From Verrucomicrobia bacterium UBA6775 (GTDB lineage Bacteria; Verrucomicrobiota; Verrucomicrobiia; Limisphaerales; UBA1096), in contig DKGH01000167.1 of NCBI GenBank assembly GCA_002453165.1, forward strand, positions 9,633 through 30,878: DNA of 21,246 bases, in the 5' to 3' direction. The notes beneath the pieces were generated by a model that saw nothing but the letters and a program-made list of their open reading frames with translations, was not told where the DNA came from and did not search any database. A program made the position numbers and the translations under genes. Every line of letters starts with the position of its first letter. Positions within the stretch are counted from its first letter, which is position 1. This document shows, in pieces, positions 1-8,500 of the stretch.

Positions 1-2
1 AT

Positions 3-89
3 CACGAGAAGGAAGTCTACACGCCGCAGGATCGTCCGATGATTTTGGTGCGTGAAGGCGCGGAGCCGGTTCACGAACTGTTCGCATAA
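3..89 (+). CDS. C-terminal fragment of a DUF1501-type protein (5' end outside window)
   Basis: An open frame enters from the left edge and ends at TAA 87-89, giving 28 residues that end in RPMILVREGAEPVHELFA. The complete DUF1501 protein at 17932-19269 ends in RPLPIVNGGSPIKELFA, with the same RP-x-x-x-V-x-x-G-x-x-P-x-x-ELFA pattern and the same terminal ELFA. I therefore read this as the tail of a second DUF1501 protein (alkaline phosphatase/sulfatase-like fold, Tat-exported in most relatives). Only the tail is visible, so the call rests on one short motif. The next start codon (ATG 90) follows the stop with no gap, and an intrinsic-terminator-like hairpin lies 23 bases after the stop. Confidence 0.55.
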   Translation, partial: HEKEVYTPQDRPMILVREGAEPVHELFA

Positions 90-2558
90 ATGCACCGCAG
101 ACGTTCAAGTCAACGCCGCCCCATTAGGCGGCGTTTTTGCATCGAAGGCCTGTTCTTTACTGTGCTTGGTCTGGCGCTGGCCTATGGCACTGCGCTTGGC
201 CAAGCGGATAAAAAATCGGGGGAAGACAAGCCAAGCCTGCCTCGTGGATCGATCGTTGAGGATCGCGCCGCCCGAAGGTTGATGGAAGCGGGGGATCTTC
301 GAATCGAAGCCGGGGAGACCGACAAGGGGTTGGAGTTGTGGCGCTCGGTTATTGAGCGGTATCCGCGCAGCAAGGTTCGTTTTGATGTGCATATGAAGCT
401 GGGTGAACACCACCTTGCTGTGTTGGCGGATCATGCCAAGGCCAAGATTCATTTCGAGGCGGTTTACTCGGAGGAAAACCGGAACGAGGATCAACGGGCG
501 TTGGCGTTGCTGAAAACCGGCGTATGCCAATTTCAGGCAAGACAATATGCCCAATGCTTCAAGGTGTTTCGACAGGTCATCAAGGACTACCCGGTTTCGC
601 AACACGTGAACCGCGCCTATTACTACATTGGCCTAGGCCATTTTAAGCAGGGACACTACGGGCGGGCGATTGAGTCGCTTGAAAAGGTCGGAACGGTCAT
701 GTCAACCAATCAACTTGGCCAAGCGAAGCTGGAGATCGGCAAGCGACTGTTCATCAAGGTGGAGGATGCCGACCTCGCGGTCTTGGCCAAGGATGAAACC
801 GTGGAAGCCACCTGTAAAACCACTGCCGGGGATCAGGAAAAAGTGCAGTGCCTGCCGCTTGGCCGAAACGTCCGTGTGGTGCTGGGTTCCGTGCCGACCC
901 GACTCGGGAAGCCGCAGCCCAACAACGGCGTGCTCGAAGTGTCGGGCCGTGACGAAATCAACGTCGAGTACAGCGACGAACACACTGCGGATGGAAAACT
1001 CAATCAATCCCGTCTCCGCAAACTATCGGTTGCCGCGAACGGAGTCGTCCGGGTCATGGACGGCGCATTTGTCGATCCCATCGAGGGGGTGGTGGTCGGA
1101 AAGCAGGTCAACGTCGAGGCGGTTGATGCCGACCGGGACCAGACTGATGATGCCGATTGGGTCGAGGTGCAGGTGAAGTTGTACCGAAAGAAAACAGCGG
1201 AGGAGATCGAGGAGGAAAAGAACGCTCTAGCAGCCGAAAAAGCGCTGGAAACGGAGTCCTCCGAGTTGGTCATTGCCGAAGACGCTCCGGATAAACCGTT
1301 AACGAAAGAGGAGCAATTTCAGTTGCAGCACCGGTTGATCGATCAATCCAAATTGCTGCTCACCGAGACGGTCGTCGAAGAGTCCTCGATGGAACTCGAG
1401 GAAACGGATGCTGAGCCTGTCGAGGTGCCAGCGGAGCAAGTCTCCATCGACGACTTGTCGCCGGGAGATCTCACGGAGGATCAACCCGGGCAGAGCGAGT
1501 TTGTTGAGTTGGTTGAAACAGAGGCGGAGGACACTTCCATTCACACCGGGTTGTTTCAGGGGGCACTTCCTGTGCGGCAATCAGAGCAGGTTATCGAGGG
1601 GGATTCCCTGTTGCAGGCTTTGCCCGGTGATGTGGTGCGAATTGAGTACGTCGACCAGGTCAATATCACTGCTGGCCCACGCCAACTGACCGCCAGCGCG
1701 ATTTGCATTGAGGGGAGCCTAGGGGATGTGCGGGTGGCCAAGGCGCAGATTTCAGATGAAGACCTGCGCTTGCGCACCCAGTTGAAAACAGCCAAGGCGC
1801 TCACGCAGATCGGAAACCATTACAAGGAATTTGGTCTGGAGGATCCTGCGCGTATCAAATTTCAGGAGGCGCTCGAGGTGGCGGAGGAGGCGACCAGTCG
1901 GGCCTCGGAGATCAAGAGCCTCGTGCTCGAGCAGTGTTACGTGCAGTTGTGGGAGATTTACTTCGCGCTGGATAACCTGCGGTTGGCTGTGGCCATGAGC
2001 CAGAAATTGATGCGGGAGTTTCCCGAAAGCACCTTCATCGATGACGCGATGCTGAAGCAGGCGGAGATCGCCCGCAAACAGGCGGCGTTCAAGGATGCGA
2101 TTGCCCTCTACGGCAGCCTGCTCAAGTTGAAGGCCAGCAACCTGCGCGATGAGGCTCAGTTTGGAATTGCAGAATGTTATGAACGAATGGCGGAGGCAAC
2201 GACCGGTTCCCGTGCGCAGTCGTATTACGAGAAGGCGTTTGAGAATTATCAGAAGGTATACGAGCAATTTCCGGAGAGTGGCCGGGTGGGGGATGCCGTG
2301 GCGCGGGCGGCCAACTACTTCTATCAGCGGCAGGATTATCAACGCGCGATCGATGTGTTTGAAGGGGTGATCGCGAATCATCCGGATGCAAATTACCTTG
2401 ATGTGATCTACTTTAACTACGGGCGTTGCCTGTACCGGACGGAGCGGAAAAGAGTGGCTCGCCAGCAGTTCGACCTGCTTGTGCTTGAGTTTCCGGAGAG
2501 CAAACTGGCCACGGAGGCCAAGCGCATTAGTGATGCCCTGGTGAAGGCCGGGTTTTGA
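90..2558 (+). CDS. Secreted TPR protein with beta-sandwich modules (822 aa if started at ATG 90)
   Basis: The protein is probably exported and acts as a periplasmic or surface scaffold. The N-terminus has an Arg-rich stretch, a hydrophobic core (residues ~21-35) and a cleavage-like ALGQA ending near residue 39. TPR-like helical repeats of the YbgF/BamD type cover residues ~60-215 and ~590-822, with repeated phrases such as YPxSxxxxxAYYYIG and FPESxxxxxA. Between them are beta-rich modules: residues ~220-305 (LFIKVEDADL, later GVLEVSGRDEINVEY) and ~335-530 (VDADRDQ, later ET..IHTGLFQG). A very acidic insertion splits the second module at about residues 370-470. The downstream gene has the same architecture and begins 6 bases later, so the two are probably co-transcribed. 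The start is uncertain: ATG 90 follows the upstream stop, no Shine-Dalgarno is visible, and the terminator hairpin overlaps the first codons. In-frame CTG 150 or GTG 162 would leave no positively charged n-region. Function unknown. Confidence 0.8.
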   Translation: MHRRRSSQRRPIRRRFCIEGLFFTVLGLALAYGTALGQADKKSGEDKPSLPRGSIVEDRAARRLMEAGDLRIEAGETDKGLELWRSVIERYPRSKVRFDVHMKLGEHHLAVLADHAKAKIHFEAVYSEENRNEDQRALALLKTGVCQFQARQYAQCFKVFRQVIKDYPVSQHVNRAYYYIGLGHFKQGHYGRAIESLEKVGTVMSTNQLGQAKLEIGKRLFIKVEDADLAVLAKDETVEATCKTTAGDQEKVQCLPLGRNVRVVLGSVPTRLGKPQPNNGVLEVSGRDEINVEYSDEHTADGKLNQSRLRKLSVAANGVVRVMDGAFVDPIEGVVVGKQVNVEAVDADRDQTDDADWVEVQVKLYRKKTAEEIEEEKNALAAEKALETESSELVIAEDAPDKPLTKEEQFQLQHRLIDQSKLLLTETVVEESSMELEETDAEPVEVPAEQVSIDDLSPGDLTEDQPGQSEFVELVETEAEDTSIHTGLFQGALPVRQSEQVIEGDSLLQALPGDVVRIEYVDQVNITAGPRQLTASAICIEGSLGDVRVAKAQISDEDLRLRTQLKTAKALTQIGNHYKEFGLEDPARIKFQEALEVAEEATSRASEIKSLVLEQCYVQLWEIYFALDNLRLAVAMSQKLMREFPESTFIDDAMLKQAEIARKQAAFKDAIALYGSLLKLKASNLRDEAQFGIAECYERMAEATTGSRAQSYYEKAFENYQKVYEQFPESGRVGDAVARAANYFYQRQDYQRAIDVFEGVIANHPDANYLDVIYFNYGRCLYRTERKRVARQQFDLLVLEFPESKLATEAKRISDALVKAGF
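112..138 (+). terminator. Intrinsic terminator-like hairpin after the DUF1501 tail, inside the 5' codons of the next frame
   Basis: AACGCCGCC (112-120) pairs perfectly with GGCGGCGTT (127-135) around the 6-base loop CCATTA, and the run TTTTT (134-138) follows. This is the textbook form of a Rho-independent terminator. It is well placed to end the upstream DUF1501 transcript. It also falls within codons 8-17 of the frame that starts at ATG 90, so either that start is wrong or the hairpin attenuates transcription into the TPR genes. Confidence 0.75.
193..206. repeat. Exact palindrome copy at signal-peptide end of the 822-aa TPR protein
   Basis: CGCTTGGCCAAGCG, read as LGQA in the sequence TALGQADK, at the expected signal peptidase I site. 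Confidence 0.9.
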
Positions 2559-2564
2559 TGATAG

Positions 2565-5500
2565 ATGATTTTTAAACGGACAGTTGGTTTGAGGATTTGC
2601 CTGACGCTGGCACTTTTTGTTTGTTGGGGGATGCCGCTTGGCCAAGCGCAAACTGCCAAGGAGATTGCGAAGGCACGGAAGGATATCGCTGAACTGCAGT
2701 CGAAACTTCGGCAATCCAATGACCGATCCAATCAGGGCGCCAAGCTGCTATTGCAACTAACGGACTTGGCTGACCAGTACGGTCGACCGTTTACGTTGAT
2801 TCAGGCGGCCAAGCGATTCGTCGTGTCCAACCCAAATCACGTTCGGCATCCGGAGATCATGCTGAAATTGATTGACGCCCAGTTGGTCACTGCCCGGGAG
2901 AAGGACGCGATTTCTACGGCAAGGCAATTCATTGCGCGGCATGCCGGGCATCCCCAAATCGCGGAGATTCATCGACTGTTGGCGGCGTTGCTCGAGCGGG
3001 AGGGTAAGCTCAGTGCAGCGGCCCAGGAACTGGTGTTGGCCTATGAAAGCCAACAGGGTCATCTGGCAGATGCGGCGTTGGCCGTGCAGTACTATCGCAG
3101 GGAGAACAGTCATCGTTCTTCCGCCGAGGCCGCGCGCCTGGCGATTCGTTTTCTGGCTGAAGACGCGGATATTGCGACCAAGACAGAAGCGGCCTCGTTG
3201 GCGATCGATTCCGCCAGTCGCTCCGGTGACAATGAACTGATTCTCGAGGTGGGCCGGAGCGTTGAGGATTCAAGTGTACGCTTCAGCGAGGAAAAACAGG
3301 TTCGCTTTCACAGGATACTAGCCGCTGCATACTGGGGTCAGAAATTGGCTGAACCGGCGTTGGCCGCATACGCCAAGTTGGTTCGGCTGCAGCCCGCTTA
3401 TGATGACTTCAGGAAATATTTTGAAATCGCACATGCGGCGAAGAGGTCTGCGGCAAAAATGAAGCCGGTGTATGACCTAGCGAGAAAACAGCCGTTCACG
3501 AACTCGCAAATGGCGCTGCTCATCGGCTATCAGGCTTACGCAAACGCTAGGGATAAAAAGGGCGAACAGGCGGCGATGCTTGCGCTTGAGGCTGGTCGGC
3601 TTGATGCGGTGCAGCACAAGTCGCCCAGGCTGTATGCGCGATGGGCTGCCGAGGCCAAGCTGGATCACTCGACAATCGAGCGGGATTTGAACTCGATCAT
3701 TACTGGCAACGGCCTCAACCCATTCTATGCCCACTATGCGTTGGCATTTGATTTGTACCGGGATCGGATGAAGGAGACCGGCAAGGCACAGGAGGCAGCG
3801 CGTCGGTTGATTCGCGAGGCGCCCACAGCTGGTGGCGAATCGGCCGGAGCCATGAACTGGCTTTTGGCTTCCGCCCAGTCTGATGCCATTTTCAACGAGG
3901 ACGCTAACCTCATCAAGGACATGGCCCTGAAATATGCGCGATTCGTGCCCTATCGGGATTTCTTCAAGGAATGGGTGAAGAAAAATCGAGGCAACAAGAA
4001 ATTGAGAAACAGAGTTCAGACCATGTCCCGCTTGGCCAAGGATTTGGCGGCTGAGCCGACGGTCAAATTGTGGGCAAACGTCGCTGCGGGAGGGAACAAA
4101 TCCGCCCAGGCGAGGGAATCCCTTTTGCAGGCGACCCTGACGGATGATGTGCGAAACGAACTCCTTTCCAGCTTGGCTTATGACTATCGCCATCGATTGA
4201 AGGCACGGGAAAAGTCGGTTCAGTATTACTCCCGCTTGGCCAAACGGCGCCCGGATGATTACTCCGTCGCGCGGGCATGGATTGAGGCTGCGCACTATTA
4301 CGGGAGCAAGGATGAAAAACGGGAGGCGGTACGATTCGCGCTTGGTCAGGCGCCAACTTCGAATGATGTCACCACTTGGATTTTGATGCTCGATGCCTGC
4401 CAAAAGCTGGAGGATGCCGACTTGGGTGGGCAGGTGCAAAAATGGATTCTCGCAAGCCAGGCCAAGTTTGGTGGCGAACAGGCCAAGGCGAAGGAATTGG
4501 GAGATCGCTTGGCCAAGCTTGGGCTAATCGATGAGGCGGTGGATTACTGGGAGAAGTCCGCGTTTTTGGACTTGGGTTCCTCGGAGGCTTTGTCGTGTAT
4601 CTCAAACTTGCTTGAAGAACAGGAGGATCCCGCGAAACGCGAAACGATTCTTAACCGCTGCATGGAGCAGGTGACACGATACCATCTCGGCTATGCGGTC
4701 CGGTTGGCAGACCTGAAGTTGGAGGCAAAGGATTGGGAGACGTTTGAGACAACACTCATCATCGCGCGTCAATTGGCGGATGAACAAATTTTCGTGTCGT
4801 CCGAGGTCAGTTCAAGCATCGCGCTTTCATGGGTGAAGGACATCCGGGTGGATGCAGAGTTGCAGGTCGAAACAAAGCAGCGTCTTCTGGCGATCATTGA
4901 GTCTGTCGATGCCGGTTTGGGCTCCGCGATTGCGCGCTTGTCCCTCGATGAACTGGGTGTAACGGAGGTGGAGATTTCAGATTTGAATGATCAGCGGGAC
5001 ACTTGGGAGGCGGTGACCTGGTCGAGCAATCATCAGCATCACTGGGATCAGTTTATGCCTTTTGCGCAGCAGTTTTCAAAAAATGGGCAGCACGGAAAAG
5101 CGTCCGCATTGTTGACTGCGATGTTGCACAAAATCTCGCGAGTGGATGGCAACCGGAAGAAAACGGCACGTGACCTCGTGGCCAAGCTGTTCACGATCAC
5201 CAGTGAATTTGAGATGGATTTGGACGAGGGCAATCCACTTGCCCCGTTGCTGCGTATCGGGATGCTTCTCCAGATCGGGGATCGGCCGGCTGCCGTGACT
5301 CAGTACATGAAGCAGCGGAAGTTGTTTGACGATCGGGTGAAGGAACTGCCGGTAATCATCCTGTTGTTTGCGGCGAGTGTTGAAAATGAGACATCGAGTG
5401 AAGAAGGATGGTCGCGCTCAGAAAACATGCTTCGCCTCTGGTTGGTAAACAACGACGAATCGAAGCAGGCCACGCCGGAAGATCAGGCCTCGGTTCAATT

Positions 5501-8500
5501 GCTGTTGGCCAAGACTTACTTCGAGTCCGGGCGATACGACATTGCGCGGAGCGAATACACCACGGTGCTGAACCAGTTTCCGGATACGGAGGCAGCCGTC
5601 GATGCGCGGTTCGGAATTGCCCAGTGTTATGTGGAACAAAAAGTGTTCGATAAGGCGGAGGAGATTTTCACTGTGTTACGCGACTCGAAATCGCCGGAGG
5701 TGAATTTGCGTTCGGAATTCATGATGGGAGTGATGGCGATTCGACAGGGCGATTTTGATGTGGCCCGCGAGATGTTTCAGTCCGTACTTGAGCGCATGCC
5801 GGAAAACGCCCTCGCCAACGAGACGCTTTACCATTTAGCCGAGGTGTTTGGCATCGAGCAGCGATTTTTGGATCAGTTGAACATGCTGAGGACCATCGGC
5901 CGACTGGGGCAACAGTCGAAACGCTGGCATACTCCCGGTAACTCGCTTTTCATCGTGGTACACGATAGTGACCTTGGGATCAGCCGAGGCAATTCGCAGA
6001 TACCGGTCAGCGTGACTTCCGATCCCGGGGGGGACAGCGAACAGGTGATGCTCTCCAGCGGCAGCGCCGGGAAAGGGCTTTTTACCGCGGAAATTGCCAC
6101 CATCCTGGCAGAGTCGACAGTCGATGATGGTGTGCTCCAAATTACCGGGGCGGATGCGATTCATGTGGATTATCCCGAGGATTTTAAAAAGGAGTTCAAG
6201 ACACAGTTGCCGCAGATAGAGGTGATCCGCATTGCCTCGGATGCAACCTTCGCCGCAGCCAGTCGCAAGATCGAGGACAAGAAGGAGGAAACCGTCACGG
6301 AGCAATTGTCGCGGGAAACCGAGTCGATCGACGAAGATCTCCGAAAGTCGGTGCAGCGGAACGCATCGCAGATTCGTCCCGGCAACCTGATCTATTTCAG
6401 GGTGGAGGATTACGACCGCGATCAAGGCGGGGAGATGGACAAGATCGAGGTCAACCTCGTTGCGACCAACGGGGACAAGGTCACCGGCGAGTTGACTGAG
6501 ACCAATCCGCATTCGGGCGTGTTCGAGGGGACGGTGCCCACCGCGGAGATGCCGGCCGGTGCAATAGCAAATGGCGCTGCCATCGACCACGAACCGTTAC
6601 TGGCGATCGATCACGATCCGGAATCCCATTGGATGAGCGAGCCGGACGGCGAACCGGGCAAGTGGCTGGCTGTTGACATGAAGGACGTGTACCCGGTCGA
6701 CACGGCCGAGTTTCATTTTGCTGCATCGACGGAGAATACGCCCAGGCGGGTTCGATTGCTTGGAAGTCATGATGGGCGTTTCGAATACGAGGTGGGCCGA
6801 TTTCCGCTTGGCCAAGCGTATGAGCCGTTGGTATTCGGGAACGGCAAGCCGATCGTGAGCAAACAGTCGGTGTGGAAATATCACGACAAGGGAACGGACC
6901 TTGGCCAAGCGTGGCGTGGTGCTGCCTATGATGACAGCGCTTGGCCAAGCGGTGACGGGCCGCTTGGTTATGGCGATTTGGGCTCCCTCAAGCCGGCCAC
7001 CGAAATCAGCTTTGGGGAAGACTCCGGTAAAAAACACCCGACGGCGTATTTTCGCAAGGAATTCGTCTACGACCCCGGCGAGATGGGCGTTGCTTCCGGT
7101 TTAACGGCGAACGTTCTTTCCGATGACGGGTTCGTGTTGTATATGAACGGGGTGGAGGTGGCGCGCGATAATCTGCCGGAAGGGGAGATCAAGTTTGATA
7201 CGCTGACACCGGGCAATCGCAACAGCGGCGAGGAGGACAAGTACCTTGAATTCCCGATCTCAACAGCGGCGCTGCGAGAAGGAATGAACTCGCTGGCAGT
7301 TGAGGTGCATCAGCCAAACGGGACCAGTACGGATCTGGGATTCGACATGGAGTTGCTCGTGTTCAGCGACAAGTCGCCTGCTGGGATCACCCAGCGGGTC
7401 TACCGATTGAAGAAGGGCGAATCCATCGAGGATTGGGATGAGGCGGTCGAAATCGCTCAAACTCTGGCTGCTGAGACAACAACCGAAGTCGAGACGCTTC
7501 GGTGGTCACCTGAGCCGCTTGAAATCAAACCAAAACAGAAATCGAAACTTTCCAACTTGGTCGTCTGGAGTGGCCAGTTCGTGCAGCGAAGGCCGGGCGC
7601 GGTTCGGTTCGCGGTGAACGCCGACGTGGGCGGTGTGATGATCGGTGGGCGGCCGGTTGCGATGATCGCTGAGGGGGAGGAGTCCGTGTCGATCTCCGAT
7701 ATTTACTTGGAGGCGGGAATGCATTCGTTCACGGCAATCGCTTGGGTAGAAGACGTTGAATCCGGGGTAAGTTGCGAACGGGCTCGGGAAAATCTCGCCA
7801 AGACAACCGTGGACATTGCCCCGTTCAAGTTATCCGATTTTGTGTTGTCGGAGGAGGAACGGGACGAATTTAAGCAGGCAATCAAGGTTGCGGCATGGCG
7901 AAGTGTGGAAGTTGAACTGGTTGAGAATACATTGAGGGCCAAGTTGGGTGGCTGGCCATTGCGGCATTTGAAGATGGTTGCGGACGAGTATCAGGGTAAT
8001 TTCGTCAGTGTAGGCAACGTCACTATAACCAGTGATGGGCAGAAGATTATTCCACCAAAAGAGGACGTCCTTGAGTTGGCCAGAAATAATATCCTGGAGA
8101 TTGCCGCGGGGGACACTGTCACTGCAGTTTACATTGATGAGTTAACCGAGGGCGGTTTGCAGCAAAATCGACAACTCGAACAGACGTTGAAGGCTACGTT
8201 TTTTAATGGCGCCATCACGCCGCTTTCTTATGAGTTTCGCCGACAGGGTAACGGTAGCGTGCAGACGATTGATCATGAGTTGCTTCGGGTTGAACCGGGA
8301 GAACGGATTGTGGTTGAGGTCACGGATTTCGATCTCGACCAATCTTCGGAAGCCGACAGGGTGCCGGTGACTGTGCAGGTAAACCTTGGCCAACTGCTTG
8401 ATCTGGAAGCGGTTGAGACCGGCCCGAATACCGGTGTGTTTCGTGTAGAGTTAGAGACCTCATCCGCCTTGGCCAAGCCCACTGATGGGGAGGGAAATCC

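Noticed and set aside
1752..2714. Minus-strand open frame of 320 aa
   Set aside because: It lies opposite the TPR genes, has no recognisable domain or signal, and crosses their boundary; an antisense shadow.
3477..4439. Minus-strand open frame of 320 aa
   Set aside because: Antisense shadow of the TPR repeats of the giant gene; no domain recognised.
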